A DNA stretch of 64,000 nt from contig JAPFFF010000002.1 of NCBI GenBank assembly GCA_039105265.1, forward strand, positions 62,001 through 126,000. Direction: 5' to 3'. How positions within the stretch are numbered: position 1 is the stretch's first letter; the number at the start of each line of letters is the position of its first letter. Below the pieces are notes generated by a model, which worked only from the letters and a program-made list of their open reading frames with translations, was not told the origin of the DNA and searched no databases. Origin of the DNA: Tritrichomonas musculus (lineage: Eukaryota > Parabasalia > Tritrichomonadida > Tritrichomonadidae). A program made the translations under genes and the position numbers. Of this stretch, positions 53,647 to 64,000 are shown piece after piece.

Positions 53647-56600
53647 CAGTTTCACATCATTCACAGTTTAGCATCATTCGCAGTTTCACATCATTCACAG
53701 TTTCACATCATTCACAGTTTAGCATCATTCGCAGTTTCACATCATTCACAGTTTAGCATCATTCGCAGTTTCACATCATTCACAGTTTCACATCATTCGC
53801 AGTTTCACATCATTCACAGTTTCACATCATTCGCAGTTTCACATCATTCACAGTTTAGCATCATTCGCAGTTTCACATCATTCACAGTTTCACATCATTC
53901 ACAGTTTCACATCATTCACAGTTTCACATCATTCACAGTTTAGCATCATTCGCAGTTTCACATCATTCACAGTTTAGCATCATTCGCAGTTTCACATCAT
54001 TCACAGTTTCACATCATTCGCAGTTTCACATCATTCACAGTTTCACATCACTCGCAGTTTCACATCATTCACAGTTTAGCATCATTCGCAGTTTCACATC
54101 ATTCACAGTTTAGCATCATTCGCAGTTTCACATCATTCACAGTTTAGCATCATTCGCAGTTTCACATCATTCACAGTTTAACATCATTCGCAGTTTCACA
54201 TCATTCACAGTTTAGCATCATTCGCAGTTTCACATCATTCACAGTTTAGCATCATTCGCAGTTTCACATCATTCACAGTTTAGCATCATTCGCAGTTTCA
54301 CATCATTCACAGTTTAGCATCATTCGCAGTTTCACATCATTCACAGTTTAGCATCATTCGCAGTTTCACATCATTCACAGTTTAGCATCATTCGCAGTTT
54401 CACATCATTCACAGTTTAGCATCATTCGCAGTTTCACATCATTCACAGTTTAGCATCATTCGCAGTTTCACATCATTCACAGTTTAGCATCATTCGCAGT
54501 TTCACATCATTCACAGTTTAGCATCATTCGCAGTTTCACATCATTCACAGTTTAACATCATTCGCAGTTTCACATCATTCACAGTTTAGCATCATTCGCA
54601 GTTTCACATCATTCACAGTTTAGCATCATTCGCAGTTTCACATCATTCACAGTTTAGCATCATTCGCAGTTTCACATCATTCGCAGTTTCACATCATTCA
54701 CAGTTTAGCATCATTCGCAGTTTAACATCACTCGCAGTTTAGCATCATTCGCAGTTTCACATCATTCACAGTTTAGCATCATTCGCAGTTTAACATCACT
54801 CGCAGTTTAGCATCATTCGCAGTTTAACATCATTCGCAGTTTCACATCATTCACAGTTTAGCATCATTCGCAGTTTCACATCATTCACAGTTTAACATCA
54901 TTCGCAGTTTCACATCATTCACAGTTTAGCATCATTCGCAGTTTCACATCATTCACAGTTTAGCATCATTCGCAGTTTCACATCATTCACAGTTTAGCAT
55001 CATTCGCAGTTTCACATCATTCACAGTTTAACATCATTCGCAGTTTCACATCATTCACAGTTTAGCATCATTCGCAGTTTCACATCATTCACAGTTTAGC
55101 ATCATTCGCAGTTTCACATCATTCACAGTTTAGCATCATTCGCAGTTTCACATCATTCACAGTTTAGCATCATTCGCAGTTTCACATCATTCACAGTTTA
55201 ACATCATTCGCAGTTTCACATCATTCACAGTTTAGCATCATTCGCAGTTTCACATCATTCGCAGTTTCACATCATTCACAGTTTAGCATCATTCGCAGTT
55301 TAACATCACTCGCAGTTTAGCATCATTCGCAGTTTCACATCATTCACAGTTTAGCATCATTCGCAGTTTAACATCACTCGCAGTTTAGCATCATTCGCAG
55401 TTTAACATCATTCGCAGTTTCACATCATTCACAGTTTAGCATCATTCGCAGTTTCACATCATTCACAGTTTAACATCATTCGCAGTTTCACATCATTCAC
55501 AGTTTAGCATCATTCGCAGTTTCACATCATTCACAGTTTAGCATCATTCGCAGTTTCACATCATTCACAGTTTAGCATCATTCGCAGTTTCACATCATTC
55601 ACAGTTTAACATCATTCGCAGTTTCACATCATTCACAGTTTAGCATCATTCGCAGTTTCACATCATTCACAGTTTAGCATCATTCGCAGTTTAACATCAT
55701 TCACAGTTTCACATCATTCGCAGTTTCACATCATTCGCAGTTTCACATCATTCACAGTTTAGCATCATTCGCAGTTTAACATCACTCGCAGTTTAGCATC
55801 ATTCGCAGTTTCACATCATTCACAGTTTAGCATCATTCGCAGTTTAACATCACTCGCAGTTTCACATCATTCACAGTTTAACATCACTCGCAGTTTAACA
55901 TCACTCGCAGTTTAACATCACTCGCAGTTTCACATCATTTACAGTTTCACATCATTCACAGTTTAGCATCACTCGCAGTTTAGCATCACTCGCAGTTTAG
56001 CATCACTCGCAGTTTCACATCATTCACAGTTTAGCATCATTCGCAGTTTCACATCATTCACAGTTTCACATCATTCGCAGTTTCACATCATTCACAGTTT
56101 CACATCATTCACAGTTTAACATCACTCGCAGTTTAACATCACTCGCAGTTTAACATCACTCGCAGTTTCACATCATTTACAGTTTCACATCATTCACAGT
56201 TTAGCATCACTCGCAGTTTAGCATCACTCGCAGTTTAGCATCACTCGCAGTTTCACATCATTCACAGTTTCACATCATTCACAGTTTAGCATCATTCGTA
56301 GTTTCACATCATTCACAGTTTCACATCATTCGCAGTTTCACATCATTCACAGTTTCACATCATTCACAGTTTAACATCACTCGCAGTTTAACATCACTCG
56401 CAGTTTAACATCACTCGCAGTTTCACATCATTCACAGTTTCACATCATTCACAGTTTAGCATCATTCGCAGTTTAACATCACTCGCAGTTTAGCATCATT
56501 CGCAGTTTCACATCATTCACAGTTTAGCATCATTCGCAGTTTAGCATCATTCACAGTTTAACATCACTCGCAGTTTAGCATCATTCACAGTTTCACATCA

Positions 56601-57675
56601 TTCACAGTTTAGCATCATTCGCAGTTTAACATCACTCGCAGTTTAGCATCATTCGCAGTTTCACATCATTCACAGTTTAGCATCATTCGCAGTTTAGCAT
56701 CACTCGCAGTTTAGCATCATTCGCAGTTTCACATCATTCACAGTTTAGCATCATTCGCAGTTTAACATCACTCGCAGTTTAACATCACTCGCAGTTTCAC
56801 ATCATTCACAGTTTCACATCATTCACAGTTTAGCATCATTCGCAGTTTAACATCACTCGCAGTTTAGCATCATTCGCAGTTTCACATCATTCACAGTTTA
56901 GCATCATTCGCAGTTTAGCATCATTCGCAGTTTAACATCACTCGCAGTTTAGCATCATTCACAGTTTCACATCATTCACAGTTTAGCATCATTCGCAGTT
57001 TAGCATCATTCACAGTTTAACATCATTCACAGTTTAACATCATTCGCAGTTTCACATCATTCACAGTTTAGCATCATTCGCAGTTTCACATCATTCACAG
57101 TTTAGCATCATTCGCAGTTTCACATCATTCACAGTTTAACATCATTCACAGTTTAACATCATTCGCAGTTTCACATCATTCACAGTTTAGCATCATTCGC
57201 AGTTTCACATCATTCACAGTTTAGCATCATTCGCAGTTTAGCATCATTCACAGTTTAACATCATTCACAGTTTAACATCATTCGCAGTTTCACATCATTC
57301 ACAGTTTCACATCATTCACAGTTTAACATCACTCGCAGTTTAACATCACTCGCAGTTTAACATCATTCGCAGTTTCACATCATTCGCAGTTTCACATCAT
57401 TCACAGTTTAGCATCATTCGCAGTTTAGCATCATTCACAGTTTAACATCACTCGCAGTTTAGCATCATTCGCAGTTTCACATCATTCACAGTTTAGCATC
57501 ATTCGCAGTTTCACATCATTCACAGTTTAGCATCATTCACAGTTTAGCATCATTCGCAGTTTAACATCACTCGCAGTTTAGCATCATTCACAGTTTAGCA
57601 TCATTCGCAGTTTAACATCATTCACAGTTTAACATCATTCACAGTTTAACATCATTCGCAGTTTCACATCATTCA
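53647..57675 (+). repeat. 4,029-bp block, copy of 11494-15522
   Basis: Offset 42,153 bp. It includes J at 55925 and 56163 and K at 56299, the isolated H at 56690 and F-F-E at 57608. It diverges at 57676 (A here, B at 15523). Confidence 0.8.
56163..56315 (+). repeat. 153-bp J-to-K module
   Basis: J at 56163 and K at 56299 (136 bp), with another J 238 bp upstream at 55925. It is the same arrangement as 13772-14162. Confidence 0.9.
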
Positions 57676-59171
57676 CAGTTTCACATCATTCACAGTTTCA
57701 CATCATTCGCAGTTTCACATCATTCGCAGTTTCACATCATTCACAGTTTAGCATCATTCGCAGTTTAACATCACTCGCAGTTTAGCATCATTCGCAGTTT
57801 CACATCATTCACAGTTTAGCATCATTCGCAGTTTCACATCATTCACAGTTTAGCATCATTCACAGTTTAGCATCATTCGCAGTTTAACATCACTCGCAGT
57901 TTAGCATCATTCACAGTTTAGCATCATTCGCAGTTTAACATCACTCGCAGTTTAGCATCATTCGCAGTTTAACATCATTCGCAGTTTCACATCATTCACA
58001 GTTTAGCATCATTCGCAGTTTCACATCATTCACAGTTTCACATCATTCGCAGTTTAGCATCATTCACAGTTTAGCATCATTCGCAGTTTAGCATCATTCA
58101 CAGTTTCACATCATTCACAGTTTAGCATCATTCGCAGTTTCACATCATTCACAGTTTAACATCATTCGCAGTTTCACATCATTCACAGTTTAGCATCATT
58201 CGCAGTTTCACATCATTCGCAGTTTCACATCATTCACAGTTTAGCATCATTCGCAGTTTAACATCACTCGCAGTTTAGCATCATTCGCAGTTTCACATCA
58301 TTCACAGTTTAGCATCATTCGCAGTTTAACATCACTCGCAGTTTAGCATCATTCGCAGTTTAACATCATTCGCAGTTTCACATCATTCACAGTTTAGCAT
58401 CATTCGCAGTTTCACATCATTCACAGTTTAACATCATTCGCAGTTTCACATCATTCACAGTTTAGCATCATTCGCAGTTTCACATCATTCACAGTTTAGC
58501 ATCATTCGCAGTTTCACATCATTCACAGTTTAGCATCATTCGCAGTTTCACATCATTCACAGTTTAACATCATTCGCAGTTTCACATCATTCACAGTTTA
58601 GCATCATTCGCAGTTTCACATCATTCACAGTTTAGCATCATTCGCAGTTTAACATCATTCACAGTTTCACATCATTCGCAGTTTCACATCATTCGCAGTT
58701 TCACATCATTCACAGTTTAGCATCATTCGCAGTTTAGCATCATTCGCAGTTTAACATCACTCGCAGTTTAGCATCATTCGCAGTTTCACATCATTCACAG
58801 TTTAGCATCATTCGCAGTTTAACATCACTCGCAGTTTCACATCATTCACAGTTTAACATCACTCGCAGTTTAACATCACTCGCAGTTTAACATCACTCGC
58901 AGTTTCACATCATTTACAGTTTCACATCATTCACAGTTTAGCATCATTCGCAGTTTCACATCATTCACAGTTTAACATCATTCACAGTTTAGCATCATTC
59001 GCAGTTTCACATCATTCACAGTTTAACATCATTCGCAGTTTCACATCATTCACAGTTTAACATCACTCGCAGTTTAGCATCACTCGCAGTTTCACATCAT
59101 TCACAGTTTAACATCACTCGCAGTTTAGCATCACTCGCAGTTTAGCATCATTCACAGTTTAACATCACTCG
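57676..59171 (+). repeat. Mixed segment with a shortened J module
   Basis: A-D-D-A-B-C-B, then HOR-like G-B-C-B-E-A-B-A-D, then an E-punctuated A-B tract resembling 13.0-13.8 kb, with one extra B before C. A J at 58900 is followed by A-B rather than A-H-H-H. C-H pairs alternate with A or G near 59.05-59.18 kb. No other sequence is present. Confidence 0.7.
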
Positions 59172-62100
59172 CAGTTTAGCATCACTCGCAGTTTAGCATC
59201 ATTCGCAGTTTAACATCATTCGCAGTTTCACATCATTCACAGTTTAGCATCATTCGCAGTTTCACATCATTCACAGTTTCACATCATTCGCAGTTTCACA
59301 TCATTCACAGTTTCACATCATTCACAGTTTAGCATCATTCGCAGTTTCACATCATTCACAGTTTAACATCATTCGCAGTTTCACATCATTCACAGTTTAG
59401 CATCATTCGCAGTTTCACATCATTCACAGTTTCACATCATTCGCAGTTTCACATCATTCACAGTTTCACATCATTCACAGTTTAACATCACTCGCAGTTT
59501 AACATCACTCGCAGTTTAACATCACTCGCAGTTTCACATCATTCACAGTTTCACATCATTCACAGTTTAGCATCATTCACAGTTTAGCATCACTCGCAGT
59601 TTAGCATCACTCGCAGTTTAGCATCACTCGCAGTTTCACATCATTCACAGTTTCACATCATTCACAGTTTCACATCATTCACAGTTTAGCATCATTCGCA
59701 GTTTAGCATCACTCGCAGTTTAGCATCACTCGCAGTTTAGCATCATTCACAGTTTAACATCATTCACAGTTTAACATCATTCGCAGTTTCACATCATTCA
59801 CAGTTTAGCATCACTCGCAGTTTCACATCATTCACAGTTTAGCATCATTCGCAGTTTCACATCATTCACAGTTTCACATCATTCGCAGTTTCACATCATT
59901 CACAGTTTCACATCATTCACAGTTTAACATCACTCGCAGTTTAACATCACTCGCAGTTTAACATCACTCGCAGTTTCACATCATTCACAGTTTCACATCA
60001 TTCACAGTTTAGCATCATTCACAGTTTAGCATCACTCGCAGTTTAGCATCACTCGCAGTTTAGCATCACTCGCAGTTTCACATCATTCACAGTTTCACAT
60101 CATTCACAGTTTCACATCATTCACAGTTTAGCATCATTCGCAGTTTAACATCACTCGCAGTTTAACATCACTCGTAGTTTCACATCATTCACAGTTTCAC
60201 ATCATTCACAGTTTCACATCATTCACAGTTTAGCATCATTCGCAGTTTAACATCACTCGCAGTTTAGCATCATTCGCAGTTTAACATCATTCGCAGTTTC
60301 ACATCATTCGCAGTTTCACATCATTCACAGTTTCACATCATTCACAGTTTAGCATCATTCGCAGTTTAACATCACTCGCAGTTTAACATCACTCGCAGTT
60401 TCACATCATTCACAGTTTCACATCATTCGCAGTTTCACATCATTCACAGTTTAGCATCATTCGCAGTTTAACATCACTCGCAGTTTAGCATCATTCGCAG
60501 TTTAACATCATTCGCAGTTTAGCATCATTCACAGTTTAGCATCATTCGCAGTTTCACATCATTCACAGTTTAGCATCATTCACAGTTTAGCATCATTCGC
60601 AGTTTAACATCACTCGCAGTTTAGCATCATTCACAGTTTAGCATCATTCGCAGTTTAACATCACTCGCAGTTTAGCATCATTCGCAGTTTAACATCATTC
60701 GCAGTTTCACATCATTCACAGTTTAGCATCATTCGCAGTTTCACATCATTCACAGTTTCACATCATTCGCAGTTTAGCATCATTCACAGTTTAGCATCAT
60801 TCGCAGTTTAACATCACTCGCAGTTTAACATCACTCGCAGTTTAACATCACTCGCAGTTTCACATCATTCACAGTTTCACATCATTCACAGTTTAGCATC
60901 ATTCGCAGTTTAACATCACTCGCAGTTTAGCATCATTCGCAGTTTAACATCATTCGCAGTTTCACATCATTCACAGTTTAGCATCATTCGTAGTTTCACA
61001 TCATTCACAGTTTCACATCATTCGCAGTTTCACATCATTCACAGTTTCACATCATTCACAGTTTAACATCACTCGCAGTTTAACATCACTCGCAGTTTAA
61101 CATCACTCGCAGTTTCACATCATTCACAGTTTCACATCATTCACAGTTTAGCATCATTCGCAGTTTAACATCACTCGCAGTTTAGCATCATTCGCAGTTT
61201 CACATCATTCACAGTTTAGCATCATTCGCAGTTTAGCATCATTCACAGTTTAACATCACTCGCAGTTTAGCATCATTCACAGTTTCACATCATTCACAGT
61301 TTAGCATCATTCGCAGTTTAACATCACTCGCAGTTTAGCATCATTCGCAGTTTCACATCATTCACAGTTTAGCATCATTCGCAGTTTAGCATCACTCGCA
61401 GTTTAGCATCATTCGCAGTTTCACATCATTCACAGTTTAGCATCATTCGCAGTTTAACATCACTCGCAGTTTAACATCACTCGCAGTTTCACATCATTCA
61501 CAGTTTCACATCATTCACAGTTTAGCATCATTCGCAGTTTAACATCACTCGCAGTTTAGCATCATTCGCAGTTTCACATCATTCACAGTTTAGCATCATT
61601 CGCAGTTTAGCATCATTCGCAGTTTAACATCACTCGCAGTTTAGCATCATTCACAGTTTCACATCATTCACAGTTTAGCATCATTCGCAGTTTAGCATCA
61701 TTCACAGTTTAACATCATTCACAGTTTAACATCATTCGCAGTTTCACATCATTCACAGTTTAGCATCATTCGCAGTTTCACATCATTCACAGTTTAGCAT
61801 CATTCGCAGTTTCACATCATTCACAGTTTAACATCATTCACAGTTTAACATCATTCGCAGTTTCACATCATTCACAGTTTAGCATCATTCGCAGTTTAGC
61901 ATCATTCACAGTTTAACATCATTCGCAGTTTAGCATCATTCACAGTTTCACATCATTCACAGTTTAACATCACTCGCAGTTTAACATCACTCGCAGTTTA
62001 ACATCATTCGCAGTTTCACATCATTCGCAGTTTCACATCATTCACAGTTTAGCATCATTCGCAGTTTAGCATCATTCACAGTTTAACATCACTCGCAGTT

Positions 62101-62537
62101 TAGCATCATTCGCAGTTTCACATCATTCACAGTTTAGCATCATTCGCAGTTTCACATCATTCACAGTTTAGCATCATTCACAGTTTAGCATCATTCGCAG
62201 TTTAACATCACTCGCAGTTTAGCATCATTCACAGTTTAGCATCATTCGCAGTTTAACATCATTCACAGTTTAACATCATTCACAGTTTAACATCATTCGC
62301 AGTTTCACATCATTCACAGTTTCACATCATTCACAGTTTCACATCATTCGCAGTTTCACATCATTCGCAGTTTCACATCATTCACAGTTTAGCATCATTC
62401 GCAGTTTAACATCACTCGCAGTTTAGCATCATTCGCAGTTTCACATCATTCACAGTTTAGCATCATTCGCAGTTTCACATCATTCACAGTTTAGCATCAT
62501 TCACAGTTTAGCATCATTCGCAGTTTAACATCACTCG
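59172..62537 (+). repeat. 3.4-kb block, copy 2
   Basis: Counterpart of 48162-51561, lacking one A-B dimer. K units are at 60175 and 60991. The match ends after C (62521-62537), where this copy continues with B and the other with A-D-B. Confidence 0.85.
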
Positions 62538-64000
62538 CAGTTTAGCATCATTCACAGTTTAGCATCATTCGCAGTTTAACATCACTCGCAGTTTAGCATC
62601 ATTCGCAGTTTAACATCATTCGCAGTTTCACATCATTCACAGTTTAGCATCATTCGCAGTTTCACATCATTCACAGTTTCACATCATTCGCAGTTTAGCA
62701 TCATTCACAGTTTAGCATCATTCGCAGTTTAACATCACTCGCAGTTTAACATCACTCGCAGTTTAACATCACTCGCAGTTTCACATCATTCACAGTTTCA
62801 CATCATTCACAGTTTAGCATCATTCGCAGTTTAACATCACTCGCAGTTTAGCATCATTCGCAGTTTAACATCATTCGCAGTTTCACATCATTCACAGTTT
62901 AGCATCATTCGCAGTTTCACATCATTCACAGTTTCACATCATTCGCAGTTTCACATCATTCACAGTTTCACATCATTCACAGTTTAACATCACTCGCAGT
63001 TTAACATCACTCGCAGTTTAACATCACTCGCAGTTTCACATCATTCACAGTTTAGCATCATTCGCAGTTTCACATCATTCACAGTTTCACATCATTCGCA
63101 GTTTAGCATCATTCACAGTTTAGCATCATTCGCAGTTTAACATCACTCGCAGTTTAACATCACTCGCAGTTTAACATCACTCGCAGTTTCACATCATTCA
63201 CAGTTTCACATCATTCACAGTTTAGCATCATTCGCAGTTTAACATCACTCGCAGTTTAGCATCATTCGCAGTTTAACATCATTCGCAGTTTCACATCATT
63301 CACAGTTTAGCATCATTCGCAGTTTCACATCATTCACAGTTTCACATCATTCACAGTTTCACATCATTCACAGTTTAACATCACTCGCAGTTTAACATCA
63401 CTCGCAGTTTAACATCACTCGCAGTTTCACATCATTCACAGTTTCACATCATTCACAGTTTAGCATCATTCGCAGTTTAACATCATTCACAGTTTAGCAT
63501 CATTCGCAGTTTCACATCATTCACAGTTTAGCATCATTCGCAGTTTCACATCATTCACAGTTTCACATCATTCGCAGTTTCACATCATTCACAGTTTCAC
63601 ATCATTCACAGTTTAACATCACTCGCAGTTTAACATCACTCGCAGTTTAACATCACTCGCAGTTTCACATCATTCACAGTTTCACATCATTCACAGTTTA
63701 GCATCATTCGCAGTTTAACATCACTCGCAGTTTAGCATCATTCGCAGTTTAACATCATTCGCAGTTTCACATCATTCACAGTTTAGCATCATTCGCAGTT
63801 TCACATCATTCACAGTTTCACATCATTCGCAGTTTCACATCATTCGCAGTTTCACATCATTCACAGTTTCACATCATTCACAGTTTAGCATCATTCGCAG
63901 TTTAGCATCATTCACAGTTTAACATCATTCACAGTTTAACATCATTCGCAGTTTCACATCATTCACAGTTTAGCATCATTCGCAGTTTCACATCATTCAC
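62538..64000 (+). repeat. HOR-type satellite to the window edge
   Basis: Resembles the 255/374-bp HOR of the first kilobases: B-E-A-B-A-D-G-B, C-C-C, A-A-B-C and related orders. It includes a form with A-A-A before C-C-C. The last whole unit ends at 63999 and base 64000 starts another, so the array continues. Confidence 0.8.

Larger units (their letters stand above)
1..64000 (+). repeat. 17-bp satellite array filling the window
   Basis: Head-to-tail 17-bp units, all in one orientation. Positions 2-6 (AGTTT), 9-13 (CATCA) and 15 look invariant. Positions 7-8 (CA, AG or AA), 14 (T/C) and 17 (A/G) vary, and rare units change position 1 or 16. Unit starts are at positions congruent to 2 modulo 17 from base 2 to 40461. 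The phase then moves by -8, -5, -5 and -6 at four short units and ends at 12 modulo 17, which matches the last unit (63983-63999) exactly. The total is 3,766 units. Units have 6 or 7 G+C of 17 in the commonest types, and the + strand is C-rich over G in CA-type units. No unique sequence interrupts the array. The likely role is heterochromatic satellite; the species and the function are unknown. Confidence 0.99.

Noticed and set aside
1-64000. CRISPR array
   Set aside because: There are no unique spacers; repeat follows repeat with no intervening sequence, and the 17-bp unit is too short for a CRISPR repeat-spacer pattern.
1-64000. Protein-coding tandem-repeat gene
   Set aside because: No ATG or other TG-containing start occurs on the + strand, stops occur in AG and AA units, and every - strand unit has TGA. 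A period of 17 also shifts frame at each unit.
1-64000. Plasmid iterons or a replication origin
   Set aside because: The unit length is similar to plasmid iterons, but thousands of copies with no replication gene or AT-rich region do not fit.
1-64000. Telomeric or subtelomeric simple repeat
   Set aside because: No TTAGGG-, TTAGG- or TTTAGGG-like repeats appear; GG and CC dinucleotides appear to be absent.
1-64000. CENP-B box
   Set aside because: TTCG occurs at unit junctions, but the required CGGG half cannot be present without GG. A centromeric role remains possible without it.
1-64000. G-quadruplex or i-motif forming sequence
   Set aside because: There are no G or C runs of two or more.
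1-64000. Transcription factor sites such as interferon-response or AP-1-like elements (TGAAAC, TGATGTGA on the - strand)
   Set aside because: These are by-products of the repeat unit, present thousands of times, with no promoter or gene nearby, and they do not match full consensus sites.
1-64000. Transposon, LINE, SINE or virus-derived insertion
   Set aside because: No stretch departs from the 17-bp unit, so there is no room for an insertion.
1-64000. tRNA, rRNA or structured RNA gene
   Set aside because: The unit has no self-complementary stems of useful length, and no unique sequence is present.
1-64000. Species identification from the unit
   Set aside because: The consensus did not match a satellite I can recall with confidence, so no organism is named.

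Overview
The whole window is satellite DNA. A 17-bp unit with consensus CAGTTTCACATCATTCA, and a few fixed variants, repeats head to tail from base 1 to base 64000. Units start at position 2, and position 63999 ends a unit. This gives 3,766 units: 3,762 of exactly 17 bp and four shortened ones of 9, 12, 12 and 11 bp. Both window edges lie inside the array, so the true array is longer than 64 kb. I see no gene, RNA gene, transposon, telomeric repeat, CRISPR array or unique sequence.

A uniform short-unit array of this size points to eukaryotic constitutive heterochromatin (pericentromeric, subtelomeric or a sex/B chromosome). I do not recognise the family and cannot name a clade. The + strand appears to have no TG dinucleotide, so no ATG. 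The - strand has a TGA in every unit, and because 17 is not a multiple of 3 this stop reaches all three frames every 51 bp. Neither strand can encode a conventional protein.

The units fall into nine common types and two rare ones, defined by positions 7-8 (CA, AG or AA), 14 (T or C) and 17 (A or G). Letter codes used throughout: A = CA/T/A; D = CA/T/G; B = AG/T/G; G = AG/T/A; E = AA/T/G; F = AA/T/A; C = AA/C/G; H = AG/C/G; I = CA/C/G; J = type A with T at position 16; K = type A with T at position 1. The order of types is highly structured. There are A-B dimers (34 bp) punctuated by E; triplets C-C-C and H-H-H; 255-bp and 374-bp higher-order repeats (HORs); a 153-bp J-to-K module present 13 times; a 2,465-bp tandem HOR; and duplicated blocks of 1 to 10 kb.

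Regions: 1-5645 is a HOR-rich block, largely repeated at 6887-11374 and 20690-26504. 11375-16814 recurs at 26505-32250, so about 10 kb (6887-16814) has a second copy at 21847-32250. 32251-37962 carries J/H/K modules and the 2,465-bp tandem unit, with a further copy at 43759-46461. 37963-43758 is mainly A-B and contains three of the four short units. 48162-51561 recurs at 59172-62537. 11494-15522 recurs at 53647-57675. The last 1.5 kb returns to the 374-bp-type HOR pattern.

The block matches were established by hand from landmark units and unit order, not by a base-by-base alignment. Everything here is also subject to the usual doubt about assembling such DNA.
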